Shown piece after piece: positions 50,140 through 61,054 of a stretch of DNA of 64,000 bases (positions are counted from its first letter, which is position 1; every line of letters begins with the position of its first letter). Source of the DNA: Colias croceus (taxonomy: Eukaryota > Arthropoda > Insecta > Lepidoptera > Pieridae); assembly GCF_905220415.1 (NCBI RefSeq), contig NC_059568.1:124001-188000 (forward strand). Direction: 5' to 3'. Both the position numbers and the translations under genes were made by a program. The notes beneath the pieces are model-generated. The model saw only the letters and a list, made by a program, of their open reading frames with translations, was not told the origin of the DNA and searched no databases.

Positions 50140-51229
50140 CATGGACCCAATAAATATCTAGAGGACTTATCATAGCCATAGTAAACAGCGTAATTCGTTT
50201 CTCAGTTCCCAATTTAGTCGATAGATGTCACTCGCAGTATCATCTGGCATTTTTTTATAATTGAATGGTTCTTGTCTCAACTAGATGTCGCTTCTAAAAA
50301 AAATCAATGTGCCAAAATACAAGGCCAAATAGTATCTTATGGTATCTTGACATAAAATATAATACGCAAAAAACGTAAACTATAACGTAAAATATAAAAC
50401 GTAAAATATTATAAAGGCAAGAGGCGGCTCGTGACAAAATTGTACGGGTGTTCAATTATTGAACTAAAACAAAGAAAGAAGTACAGTAGCGTAGTAAATT
50501 CATAACAAAAAAAAATGAGCACCACATTATAAATGTCTATTTAAACACTAAAAATTAGAAAGTACAGGCTATTTCAAAACGAATTCAATGATTATCAATT
50601 AATAATTAGAAAATCCCCGAATTTGCTTTCGCGAGCGTATTTTTATTGTTTGTTTATAATATAGGAGTGGCAACTGGCAACGTCGCGCGCTTGTCGCGCG
50701 CAATTGCTGCTGTCATGCGATGCGGCAACATCGCGGTTTCGTGCAGGACCTCCGCAGGACTGTCGCAAAATTTCTCTTTCACTCTTATTGGATTACGTAT
50801 TTAGGCATTTGATATTCGTATTGGAGTTTAGGTATACGATAAATTTAATTTTAAATTAAAGATATATTAATTGTTAAATGAATGAGCACAACTTTATTAT
50901 AATAATTATTATTTATGAGAGTTCACTGCCCCAGCGCTCCTTAGGATGAACCGCCTATTTTTTCACGGACCACGCTGCTATGAACTGTTTTTATCTAAGA
51001 ATTACTCGAACAATTAGAGCATAAATTTCAATGTAAGACGTATAAGTGTCTGTAGCTGTATTGACTCAGTCTCGTACTTATAAACTGATGGACGCTGGTT
51101 CAAATCATCGCCGTATTTTTTGCTCATATAAATATGTAATACTGTTTACAAGGGAATAATTAAGAAGAAAAAAGATAGACATTTTTTTTAACAGAAAATA
51201 AAGAATATATATACACTACTCTGATCACT

Positions 51230-51535
51230 ATGTCGAATGTTTGTAGTGGGTGTCGAAACCTTATTAAAGGTACTCACTTCCTTAGATGCTCCCTATGTTC
51301 TTTAGCGTATGACTTGCAGTGCGCTGGAACCAACGATAAGAGATTTTATGCCATGTTACCTGAAAAGAAGTCTTCTTGGAAATGTCCAGCATGTCTTAGC
51401 CAGCGACCCAAACTTGATAACACCAACACAGTCAGTCGCTTACGTCAGTGTGAAGCGTACGTGTTTGATCAAGCGGGTTACAAATTAAATTCAAATCTAA
51501 TTGAAATAGTATATCTTGTTGGAAGTTTTTATTAG
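51230..51535 (+). CDS. Short PHD-like zinc-finger ORF in element C
   Basis: 101 residues from ATG 51230. VCSGCRNLIKGTHFLRCSLC, YDLQC and WKCPACLSQRPK give the Cys spacing of a PHD-like finger as found at the N-terminus of lepidopteran non-LTR ORF1 proteins. It is followed by NTNTVSRLRQ and then unrelated sequence, so it is probably truncated. The role within element C is unknown. Confidence 0.5.
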   Translation: MSNVCSGCRNLIKGTHFLRCSLCSLAYDLQCAGTNDKRFYAMLPEKKSSWKCPACLSQRPKLDNTNTVSRLRQCEAYVFDQAGYKLNSNLIEIVYLVGSFY

Positions 51536-51842
51536 TGGTGCTTAAGTTATCAAAAACAATCTGATTTGTGGACGAATACGCGTTATACATCACGATTTAT
51601 TATTAAAATTAACATTGAAAACTTTTTGCGTAAAAGTGATAAAAGTGGTTGACGGTATATTAAAAACAAAAGTTACAAATTAACATTGTCATCTATCGTG
51701 ACGATTTACCAGATACAATAAGAAACATAATTTCGTTGAAAATTACAAGACACTCGTAGCTCTGTACAAAGTGAACTGGATTTAGAACAGTTAGTAGGAA
51801 GATCGATCCTGACAGGGGTCATATTATCAGAAATTTATTACT

Positions 51843-52406
51843 ATGTTTTTTTTTCTTAATTACTTAAATTTTCCAATCATTATGAAGTTTGCCTGTTGCA
51901 AAGCTACAACAGAAGGCAGCGCTGGGATTTTATCTTGCCCTCATTGTAAACGAAATTATCATATTGCATGTTTGTTCCCAACTGACAAAAAGAAACAATT
52001 GACAAGCGAATTTAAAAAAAAATGGTTTTGCCCTGAATGTTCCACTCATCAGTCAAGATCTCTGAATACTGAAAATACCCCAGTACGCTCATGCGCTCAA
52101 TTATTACAACGAAGTCCTGATAACATTACAACACGTAGAGGTGGCACATCTTCTTTTAAATCCCCTATCGCTGTGAATAATAATGCATTATCAGCTGACT
52201 CTATTCGAGAGATTATATCCGAAGAGATGGAAAAGCTGCGGCGCTCACTGGAATCATCAATTATGAATAGGATTTCGTCAGATTTAAATTGTATAAAGCA
52301 AGAAATTATTAGTTTAAAAGACAGTATCACATTTATAAACAGCAGATATGATGATTTCAGCAAAACTATTTCAACGCTTGAAAAAATTAATAATTCTAAT
52401 TCGTAA
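51843..52406 (+). CDS. PHD finger plus coiled-coil protein in element C
   Basis: 187 residues from ATG 51843 (a second ATG at 51882 is equally plausible). PHD-like finger: FACCKATTEGSAGILSCPHC, KRNYHIACLFPTD, KKWFCPECS. A Ser/Thr-rich linker and a C-terminal coiled coil (REIISEEMEKLRRSLESSIM, ISSDLNCIKQEIISLKDS) follow. The plan matches the first half of non-LTR ORF1 proteins, yet it lies inside a TIR-bounded element and no retrotransposon ORF follows. It may be captured ORF1 sequence. The frame is open with no visible defect. Confidence 0.6.
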   Translation: MFFFLNYLNFPIIMKFACCKATTEGSAGILSCPHCKRNYHIACLFPTDKKKQLTSEFKKKWFCPECSTHQSRSLNTENTPVRSCAQLLQRSPDNITTRRGGTSSFKSPIAVNNNALSADSIREIISEEMEKLRRSLESSIMNRISSDLNCIKQEIISLKDSITFINSRYDDFSKTISTLEKINNSNS

Positions 52407-52695
52407 TTCTGCACTAAGCCCTGTGAGGAGCATTCAGAACGCTCATAACTAAAAACTAAAATAATTCAAAAACACCGGAGTTTTTAAAACAACGCCCTCT
52501 AGATGTAATAATTGAAAATCGATAGTTTGCTGTTTCCATAGTTCTAAAATTGGTCACTAGTGGTGCTTTTAAAGCTGCAAATTAAATAATAAGCTCAAAT
52601 CAGAGCGCCATCTAGTAATAGTCTGAAATTACGGGGTACGATCTCTAGTATGACCATTATCAGTCCTTTTAGATTATATTCGTCCATGATAATAG

Positions 52696-54496
52696 TAAAA
52701 ATAAATGTATGGCGACGTGGAAGGTTATTAAAAACGAATTTAATTATATGAATGATAAACAAGATATAAGTAGCATAAAGGTTGGTAACAGTATTTTGAC
52801 GAATCCGGTAGATATAGCCGCCGCTTTCAATAATTATTATATCGAATCTATTGATAATATGACACCAGACAATGAACACATAAAACAGGCTTTATCTGAT
52901 GATAGTATAAATCCTACGACGATGTTTCTAATGCCTATGTCAGAAAATGAAGTCAAATTTGAAATTTTATCATTAAACGCTACTAATGCTGAAGGTTACG
53001 ATGACATAAATACTAAAATAATAAAAGAGTGTGTAAATGAAATAGTTTCAGTTCTAACATACCTTATTAATTTATCATTTGGAACAGGAACGTTTCCAGA
53101 AAAACTAAAAAAGTCGATTGTAAAACCTCTTTTCAAAAAAGAAAATAAAGAAGAAATTTCGAATTATCGCCCTATAACACTTATACCTATTCTATCTAAA
53201 GTATTTGAGAAGTGTATGCTCAAAAGAATCAGAAATTTTTGCGATAAATGTAAAATAATTAACAAGGATCAATACGGATTCCAAAAAAAGAAATCGACTA
53301 CTCTAGCCACTTTTTCACTGATACAAGAAATATTAACTGGAATCAATAACAATTTTCTGACAACATGCTTGTTTTTTGACTTATCAAAAGCATTCGATTG
53401 TGTATCACATCACTTACTTGACAGATTAGGAATAAGAGGATTAACCCTCCAGTGGCTATCATCCTATATAAAAGATCGGAAACAATGTGTTAGAATTAGT
53501 AAAATTGACAAAAATAATGAAATAACATCATATACATCTAGAGAAAGAGTAACTAAATATGGAGTACCACAAGGAAGCGTCTTGGGACCAATTTTATTTT
53601 TGTTATACATTAATGACATTTTTAATATTATAAAACATAAATGTATACTATTTGCAGATGACATCTCAATTATTGTGACATCTAATAAAATTAATTGCAC
53701 TATTAAAGATCATGAAATTGACATTAATTCCACAATTGACAAAATGATACGATGGCTTGAAAATAAAAATTTATTTATTAACCTTAAAAAATCAAAATTC
53801 ATACAATTAAATAAATCTTCCAATAAAAAATTTAACATTACTTTAGACATAAACAAAATTGACGCATTACAAAATATTAAATATTTAGGTATTACAATAG
53901 ATGATAATTTGGACTGGAAGGCTCATGTAGGTGATGTATGTAATAAAATTAATAGATTCGTTTACGCGCTTAGACGGGTTAAAGTTACCACAAATTTAGA
54001 GACTGCCGTGACAGCATACCGTGCCTACGTAGAATCACACCTTCGCTATGGATTAGTATTATGGGGTAACAGTACTGCTAGGGATAGGGCATTCATTGCG
54101 CAAAAACGATGCATGAGAGCCATCTGTGGAATAGCACCCACTGAATCATGTCGACCCTTATTTAAAAAGCTTGGTTTATTACCCCTACCTTGTTTATATA
54201 TTTTTGAACTGTGTATGTTTGTTTTTAGAAATAGCAGTTTGTTTAAAACATCCTCTCAACTAAACTCGAGATCACGAAGGGATCCGAATAAATTAATTTT
54301 ACGAGAGAACCCTCGTATCGTCAAATACAGGGAAAGTTGCGTGGGGATGGCCGTTAAAATATTCAATCATCTGCCAAATAACTTAAAGATGTGTAATGAT
54401 TATAAATTTAGAAAACATCTTCTTATTTGGCTCAATGAAAAAAACTTCTATACCATAAAGGAGTTCATGGAAAGTTCAACCCGAACAGACCATTAA
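52696..54496 (+). CDS. Element B ORF2, reverse transcriptase domain
   Basis: The open frame continues B's endonuclease after element C; ATG 52709 is internal. RT blocks: FGTGTFPEKLKKSIVKPLFK, NYRPITLIPILSKVFEKCML, QYGFQKKKSTTLATFSLIQE, CLFFDLSKAFDCVSHHLLDR, YGVPQGSVLGPILFLLYIND, CILFADDISIIV (catalytic FADD), IKYLGITIDDNLDWKAHVGD. The C-terminal SHLRYGLVLWGNSTARDRAF block and a stop at 54494 follow. No stops or shifts lie within the RT, so B was young when C inserted. Confidence 0.9.
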
Positions 54497-54627
54497 CTCC
54501 CTTATGGTACCTAATTATTTTTGCATGCTTGTATTGGCTGAACATGTTTGTGCTTTATTAATATAATTGTATCACCATTGAATACCATGTTTAAAGCAAA
54601 ATAAAGATTTTATTTATTTATTTATTT
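54497..54627 (+). other. Element B 3' UTR and (ATTT)n tail
   Basis: Short UTR with an AATAAAG signal (54601) and a terminal run of TTTA units. Such simple repeats end CR1- and Jockey-type elements. Confidence 0.75.
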
Positions 54628-54631
54628 ATTA

Positions 54632-54906
54632 ATTATAGCTGTTAGAGGCTCGAGAATGTAAAGTGCAATTGATTTAATTAGTCTATTATTCATACCATCA
54701 TATCCTGGACTGCTACTGTTACTAAGTGATTTAATGATACAATGGATTTCGTGACAATCAGTTGGTTCAATGAAGAAAGAGTTTACAGGTGTGCTTTTTA
54801 AGGTTACTTTAGAAGCCAGAGACATCTCCGATTCATTGGTTTCATTTAACGTAGCGCTAGCCAATTTTTGGCCTATTGATGAAAAGTACTGGTTACAGGT
54901 GTTAAG
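54632..54906 (-). pseudogene. Non-LTR element A: RT N-terminal segment
   Basis: The minus strand reads NTCNQYFSSIGQKLASATL, VNSFFIEPTDCHEIHCIIKS and LSNSSSPGYDGMNNRLIKSI, then ALYILEPLTAIIN. This is the segment just before the RT palm ('SSPGYDG..N.LIK'). It joins 48160 on one side (across B) and 58744 on the other (across the foldback element), both in frame. Confidence 0.85.
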
Positions 54907-55007
54907 GGGCCCTTATAGAGAAAGTTTAGGCATTTTAGGCACTGAGACTTCTCGCGCCCGCGTTGCGCAGGAGCCGGCGCGACATGAACTCCGGTGACCT
55001 ATGAAGG

Positions 55008-55225
55008 CGGGCGATTACGCCACAGTATAAATAAATCAGTAGTTCGATTTTATTTGCTATCGTAGGAATGTTGTTAATAAATAAATTTACTACTTATCCT
55101 ATACCATTAAACGAGCAATATTTGCATATTTATATATTTGTTTGTATATATACAGTGTAGAAATTTTCGATGTGCCCTGAAAGGAAAGTTCTTGAAATAC
55201 TAGGGATAGCAAATTTTTCTGAAAG
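55008..55225 (+). repeat. Foldback element, outer left arm
   Basis: CACAGTATAAATAAATCAGT begins a segment of about 215 bp. Its imperfect reverse complement is at 58045-58270. Shared landmarks include TTAAACGAGCAATATTTG and GAAATTTTCGATG. Confidence 0.85.
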
Positions 55226-55821
55226 GACAATATAAAAGATAATTTATTGTTAATTTCTCGTAAAAATATTTGCTCTTAGAAATAAAAATATCATGGAATC
55301 GAACATTTTTATTGTAGAATCAACATAAACATAAAGAACGCTTCTGGTTTATTGGTCTATTTTATAAATACATTTAAAGTTTAAAATGAAACTCTCTTTC
55401 TGGATACATTAATTTATTTTCTTCTAAAAATATTGGTAATAATAATTAAAAGTAAAACAAATAAAAAAGGCAAAATAATAATTGAATATTTAAGTATGTA
55501 ATAAGTATGTTAGTGTATTCAACCAACTTAAAAAAGTGTGACTATTTTACAACAATTTGAATAATAATCAATTAATGATTTGTATTATTGTATACAATAT
55601 CGAAGCTTTTTAAGAAATGTATAAAATACTTTTTTATGAATTATGAATTATTATCATACATCATAATATTATGTTACCGGCAATATATTAAACCCTTCTT
55701 AGTAAATGTATGTTATTCCGAGAAACGGTCGGAATGAAATAAATTATATTCGTCAAATTACCTATGATATCTTTAAATCTGAACTTTTCCTAAGTAGCAA
55801 ATGTGGGTGGTTTTTGGGGTA

Positions 55822-56225
55822 GCGATTAACCAATATGAGGTCAAAACTAAAATCCAAGATGGCGCCGACGAAAATTTGAAATGTTTTCGTCATGGGTGTC
55901 ATTTTCAAAGAGTTGGAGTAACTATTAATCGATAAGAGGTCAAATCTAAAATCCAAAATGGCGCCGACGAAAATTTGACATCATTTCGTCACGGGTGTCA
56001 TTTTCATGGTTTTTGGGGTAGCTATTAACCAATATGAGGTCAAAATCAAAATCCAAGATGGCGCTGACGAAAATTTGACATCTTTTCGTGATGGGTGTCT
56101 TTTTCATGGTTTTTGGGGTAGCTATTTATCAATATGAGGTCAAAACAAAAATCCAAGATGGTGTCGACGAAAATTTTACATCTTTACGACATGAGTGTCA
56201 TTTTCAAGGTTTTTGAGACAGCTAT
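55822..56225 (+). repeat. 100-bp tandem repeat, left block (4 units)
   Basis: Unit landmarks AATATGAGGTCAAAA, ATCCAAGATGGCGCCGACGA and GGGTGTCATTTTCA recur every 100 bp (GGCGCC at 55861, 55960; variants at 56060, 56160). Units differ by about 10-15 percent. They are inverted relative to the right block. Confidence 0.9.
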
Positions 56226-56275
56226 TTACAAATCCCCAATGTTACCGTCGATAATTTGGTATATTTTTCTTACTC

Positions 56276-56712
56276 CTTTAAAGTAAACTTAAATAAAATA
56301 ACAAAAACGTTTACAACTACAGTTTTGTAGACAGTCTTTCTAAAAACAATTTTAAAGAACATTGAAATGCATATTTAGAAATGTAATTATATAATATATA
56401 ATAAAACGTAACTCTGTGGCAATCATGTTAATATTCGCTAAACTTTTTTTAAAATAAAGTTCATCTAAAACATTAAAACGAAGAGAATAAAATAATAAAG
56501 AGCGTGTGTGCCGAGATAACGTGTCAGAAGTGAAACTTCTTTGGCGAGATTTATAGATACCAAAATCACCAAGCCTTGCTCCATAACGTGACAGTATTAC
56601 CATAACGCGATCTTGAAATTTTACTCTCAATGCGTCTAAAGAAGTTTCACTTCAAAAGGCTATTATCTGTGTACAGTTCCACAGAATTTGAATTCTGCTC
56701 GAAAAATATGTA
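56276..56712. other. Foldback element spacer containing a nested small inverted repeat
   Basis: Between the arrays, GAAGTGAAACTTCTTTGGCG (56527-56546) and the reverse complement of TCTAAAGAAGTTTCACTTCA (56635-56654) form the ends of a unit of about 130 bp, probably a MITE. No coding sequence. A similar motif occurs at 30490-30510. Confidence 0.55.
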
Positions 56713-56739
56713 AACGGTTGTAAGAAAAATATACCAAAT

Positions 56740-57745
56740 TATCGACGGTTATATTGGGGATTTGTTAATAGCTGTCTCAGAAACCTTGAAAATGACACCC
56801 ATGCCGAAAATATATAAAATTTTCGTCAGCACCATCTTGGATTTTAGTTTTGACCTCATTTTGGTTAATAGCTACCCCAAAAACAATGAAAATGACACCC
56901 GTGACGAAAAGATGTAAAGTTTTCGTCCGCGCCATCTTGGATTTTAGTTTTGACCTCATATTGGTTAATAGCTACCCCAATAACCATGAAAATGACACCC
57001 ATGACGAAAAGATGTAAAATTTTTGTCGGCGCCATCTTGGATTATAGTTTTGACCTCATATTCGTTAATAGCTACCCCAAAAACCATGAAAATGACACCC
57101 GTGACGAAAAGATGTAAAATTTTCGTCCGCGCCATCTTGGATTTTAGTTTTGACCTCATATTGGTTAATAGGTACCCCAATAACCATGAAAATGACACCC
57201 ATGACGAAAATATGTAAAATTTTCGTCGGCGCCATCTTGGATAATAGTTTTGACCTCATATTCGCTAATAGCTACCCCAAAAACCATGAAAATGACACCC
57301 ATGACGAAAAGATGTAAAATTTTCGTCGGCGCCATCTTGGATTATAGTTTTGACCTCATATTCGCTAATAGCTACCCCAAAAACCATGAAAATGACACCC
57401 ATGACGAAAAGATGTAAAATTTTCGTCGGCGCCATCTTGGATTATAGTTTTGACCTCATATTCGTTAATAGCTACCCCAAAAACCATGAAAATGACACCC
57501 ATCACGAAAATAAGTCAAATTTTTCGTCGATGCCATCTTGGATTTTAGTTTTGACCTCATATTGGTTAATAGCTACCCCAAAAACCATGAAAATGACATC
57601 CATGACGAAAAGATGTAAAATTTTCGTCGGCGCCATCTTGGATTATAGTTTTGACCTCATATTCGTTAATAGCTACCCCAAAAACCATAAAAATGACACC
57701 CATCACGAAAAAAAGTCAAATTTTCGTCGGCGCCATCTTGGATTG
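56740..57745 (-). repeat. 100-bp tandem repeat, right block (10 units)
   Basis: The phrase CCATCTTGG recurs at 56832, 56932, 57032, 57132, 57232, 57332, 57432, 57533, 57633 and 57733, a strict 100-bp period with one single-base insertion. Each unit is the reverse complement of the left-block unit. Inner units are nearly identical, which points to recent amplification. Confidence 0.95.
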
Positions 57746-58044
57746 TTGTTTCATAAAAATAATATTTGTCATACTCATACAGATCAACCAACATCATAAT
57801 AGTCTTCCTACTAGTACTTCAAAACTTTGCCGCTAATCGCTATTCCTATAAAAAAGAGGATCTCAGGCAAGGTAATTTTTAAAACATAATTTTAAATTTA
57901 CAAATAATTATTGTAATATGAAACTTGTGTCGATTTGAAGAATAAAATAGAAAATTTTATTTTTTTACATTTTTAGTTCTTTCGATTCCCGGTCGAAGAA
58001 AATGAATTTTTGAAAATCTTTGAATGCAGTTCTATTTCTTTTTA

Positions 58045-58270
58045 AAAATAAAGGAATGTTTCCTTTCAGCAAAATTTGCTATCTCCTAGTATTTCTGGTA
58101 CTTTCACCCAGGGCCCATCGAAAATTTCCACACTGTATTTACAAACAAATATATAAATATTCAAATATTGCTCGTTTAATAGTATAGAATAAGAAGTTAA
58201 TTTATTTACACCTACAATCCTAGGATAGGTAATAAAATCAAACTACTGATTTATTTATATTGTGGCGTGC
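58045..58270 (-). repeat. Foldback element, outer right arm
   Basis: Imperfect reverse complement of 55008-55225. The outer ends beyond both arms (54907-55007 and 58271-58743) are not obviously related apart from the terminal GGGCCC and GC-rich patches. Confidence 0.85.
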
Positions 58271-58743
58271 TCGCCGTTGTACCTACTTGCCGCTCGGTTC
58301 TAATTATACGAGCGGCGACTACAACGTGGTCGGGAGCAAAACTAGCACAGGTCCTCCCTCGATGGCGTCCGGTTGGACTTTGGCGGCACTGGCGTGGTGC
58401 GCGCGAGTCGCATATTACGTATTATATTTTATATAAAAAAAAAATAGGGGCTAAATTATAAATCTATCCAAAAATTTCACTGTAAAACCTGATTAGTAAA
58501 TGAAATGTAAAATTTTCATAAAAATAGCGTTTCCCTAATTCGCATAAAACTGAAAATGCTTTCAAAATCGATGCTACTTCTGATTTTTTTTTTATCGAGT
58601 TAAATATTTAATATTGTGTTTCTATCCAAAAATTCCACTAGATCAAACGTTTATCTGTACTATATATTTTTTTAGGATTTTAAATATGATGATTTCTCTG
58701 AAAATAACATGATTTAGAAACATGAATTTCGGTCCATGGGCCC

Positions 58744-59981
58744 TTAAGCGAGTGCATCGGATTACGTTCAAGGTTAAGCAGTTCTTCAGAATCCTTTATT
58801 TTCTTGTCGTAGCCAGTCACGGTTTTAATTGTTTTCCAAAATGTTCGAGGTTTATTTTCAGCTTCAAGAAGAATCTTCGAATCATAAGCATCCTTCAGCC
58901 GACGCAACAAGGTAATATAAAAGTTTCTGTATCTCGTGAAAACTAATCTTTTCTCTTCGATATTGGGGTCTAGTCGAGAAAGAGAGTGGAGCTTATCCTT
59001 AGTTCTACTGCAGCGTATAAGTCCAGGTGTCATCCAGTTTTGCAAGTTATTTTTACGTCTACTAATGCAAGAAGTTTTAGTGTGCTTTTTTACAGAGTTA
59101 GTAATGGTAGTCATAAACATATTAGTTGCTTCTGTTACACAATCGGAATTTAGGATTTCACTCCAAGTTAATTCCTTAAGATCTTGAATAATGCCTTCGA
59201 CGTCTATCTTTTGCCTGAGTCTTCTGTGTTTAGCAGAATTCTTGTGGGAGGTTAAGATCCCAAGAATTATGAGGTCATGATCAGTTACGTCAGAAGAACA
59301 GACAAACGATTCTCCAGAGTACTCTGTTTGTACGAAGAAATGATCCAAACATGTTTTGTTATGGGTCGGCATATTGATTGCACTGAGGTAACCTAATTCA
59401 GTCAAACGAGAGATATATTCAGATGTTAAATCGGTGGTCCTGGAAGTATCTAATATATCAATATTTATGTCCCCTGTTAGTATTTTACACGTAAAACCCT
59501 TTACGTCTTTTAAATCCTCGGTAATAGACTCAAGAAAAGGTTTAGGGTTAAGAGAGGGAGAACGATACATAGCGATGAGATGAGTATTCCTATCAGGTAT
59601 TTCTATAGATAAACATTCAGATTCCTCTACAGATAGTTCGGTAACTGTTACCATCCAACTATCTCTGATATACACCACAACGCCGCCAGCCTTAGTTTTA
59701 TGGTTTGTTGTGCAGTACGAGGTGTAACCATCTATTTGAGGGATGATAGATGCAAGTGGAAGCCAACATTCAGTAAATACAATTACATCAAAACTGATAG
59801 AGAATCTCTTTAAACTAACCTGGAAAGGGAGGAAATTTTTATTTAAACTTCTGATGTTACTGCATAAAATTCGAACATTATATTTGTTGAGAATTTGAGA
59901 GGACTGTTCAGGAGCGATTATATTATGACATACTATGCTATGGGAATTGTCAATATCACCAATTACCTCTAAGAGGGCCAT
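58744..59981 (-). pseudogene. Non-LTR element A: endonuclease domain of ORF2
   Basis: ATG at 59979-59981. NVRILCSNIRSLNKNFLPFQ, FDVIVFTECWLPLASIIPQI (catalytic Glu), TKAGGVVVYIRDSW, CKILTGDINIDILDTSRTTD (GD.N), MPTHNKTCLDHFFVQTEYSG and SSDVTDHDLIILGI are the blocks of an apurinic-type endonuclease. The linker WMTPGLIRCSRTKDKLHSLS and FWKTIKTVTGYDKKIKDSEE leads to the RT, but is cut by the foldback element after NPMHSL. No stops precede the insertion. It nicks DNA for target-primed reverse transcription. Confidence 0.88.
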
Positions 59982-60260
59982 AGGAAAGTGTTAAGACTGA
60001 AGCAGCATCGGAAAAACATAAGATCTGGTAAGGTATCAAAGCAGACTTTGAAAAGCAGTGCAATTGTAATCAATTTAAGCAGTATAAAAAAAAGTATATA
60101 ATAATAAACAAGCGAACTCTTAATAATAATAAGCCATTTTGAAGTATACACAACAATTATAATAGACATACATAACCCCATTAAATAGATAAGTAGCAAG
60201 GTACACAAATTAATACAAAAAATAGCTTTATGATAGTTGACTGGAACAATTGTTATACTA
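59982..60260 (-). other. Element A inter-ORF region
   Basis: About 280 bp between ORF1 and ORF2 of element A on the minus strand; no coding feature recognised. Confidence 0.5.
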
Positions 60261-61054
60261 CTAGTCACCAGAATGAAAAGGCATACGAAGCAAATCGCTG
60301 TTAGACTGGATTTTGATTGCAGGACACCCATTGATGAAAAGTATGGAGCCATTTCTAGTCCAGCAGTATTTAAAGTTTGCATCGGTAGCTGCCCTTCTGG
60401 TGTCTCGAAATAATTGCCTTCTTTCACGCGTGAGACGCTCGTTTACGTAGACTTTTCGCTCCGGTCCATGTCCTACAATGTCCTTACTATGCAACGTTCG
60501 ACGTGATCCTCCAGCTTTTAGGAACAAATCGCGAACGATTTTGCGAGTGAAGCGATTATTAATGGACGAGGCTGAGCTACATTACTGGAATCACAATTCG
60601 AGTCTTTAACGTGTTGGCGTGGACCTGCTCTAGTAACGTTGTCAAGATCGGTTTCCGTGATATTTAATCCTATTTTGTTGGCCGTCGTCATAGCTAAGTG
60701 AGTGGGGTTTTCAGATGATTCCTCCTCTATGCCTATTACTTCCACTTCATTTATTAAGAATGCTTGTGAACGAAAATCAAGCTCTTGGCGTAAAGAAATA
60801 ATTGTAGATTTAAGTTCAGCATTTTCACGTTGTCTTTCTTCAAGCTCTTGTATTTTTGTGGCATGAACAGCTTTTATTTCTTCCAGATTCCTTTCACAAA
60901 GAGCAAGAGAGGAGACAAAACTTGCCAAGTCGCTCTTAAAATTCAACACAATCTCACGAAGAAGGCGAATTTCTTCTGTTAGAACTTGCACGTCGGATGA
61001 GGAATTGGAAATTTCATTGGATGCCTGGGTAATCGGGCTGTTAAGATGTTCCAC
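60261..61054 (-). pseudogene. Non-LTR element A: ORF1 (coiled coil plus RNA-binding-like), frameshifted
   Basis: ATG at 61052-61054. A long coiled coil (VQVLTEEIRLLREIVLNFKS, ERNLEEIKAVHATKIQELEE, ELKSTIISLRQELDF) leads to IGLNITETDLDNVTRAGPRQ. A frameshift near 60555 is needed to continue with RFTRKIVRDLFLKAG and KVYVNERLTRERRQLFRDTR, then NFKYCWTRNGSILFI. 'N.RLT..RR.LF...R' is the usual C-terminal motif of this kind of ORF1, which binds element RNA. The start has no PHD finger. Confidence 0.7.

Larger units (their letters stand above)
50140..52688 (+). mobile_element. Element C: 2.5-kb TIR transposon carrying two PHD-like ORFs
   Basis: It begins CATGGACCC and ends CGTCCATG; the first about 44 bp match the reverse complement of the last 44 imperfectly (CATGGAC perfect). 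A 7-bp duplication ATAATAG flanks it (50133-50139 and 52689-52695). Removing C and one copy rejoins B's ORF2 in frame (KYINNS then KNKCMATWKVI). CA...TG ends with 7-8-bp duplications suggest the P superfamily, but no transposase is present. It contains two short zinc-finger ORFs. Confidence 0.75.
48161..54627 (+). mobile_element. Non-LTR element B (CR1/Jockey-type), inserted in A
   Basis: It is 5'-truncated in ORF1 and followed by an ORF2 with endonuclease and RT and an (ATTT)n tail ending at 54627. ATTA at 48157-48160 and 54628-54631 is the apparent 4-bp duplication; removing B and one ATTA joins A's frame as ...LTAIINLSIAKG. B itself is interrupted by element C at 50140-52688. Confidence 0.82.
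54907..58743. mobile_element. 3.8-kb foldback element with 100-bp tandem repeats in inverted arms
   Basis: TTAAG (54902-54906 and 58744-58748) flanks a unit beginning and ending GGGCCC. Removing it and one TTAAG restores element A's frame (...MHSL then NTCNQYFSS). Inverted arms: about 55008-55225 pairs with 58045-58270, and about 55822-56275 pairs with part of 56713-57745. The inner arms are arrays of exact 100-bp repeats, 4 units on the left and 10 on the right. A spacer of about 440 bp separates them. No transposase is present, so it is non-autonomous. The design recalls Drosophila FB elements; the TTAA target would suggest piggyBac-type mobilisation, but that is inference. Confidence 0.85.

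Noticed and set aside
55800..57750. CRISPR-like appearance of regularly spaced repeats
   Set aside because: The whole 100-bp unit repeats with no unique spacers, in mirrored blocks within a eukaryotic foldback element.
56352..57836. Short open frames such as MRSKLKSKMARTK... and TSYSLIATPKTMKMTP...
   Set aside because: They are readings of the 100-bp repeat in different frames, with no independent coding signal.
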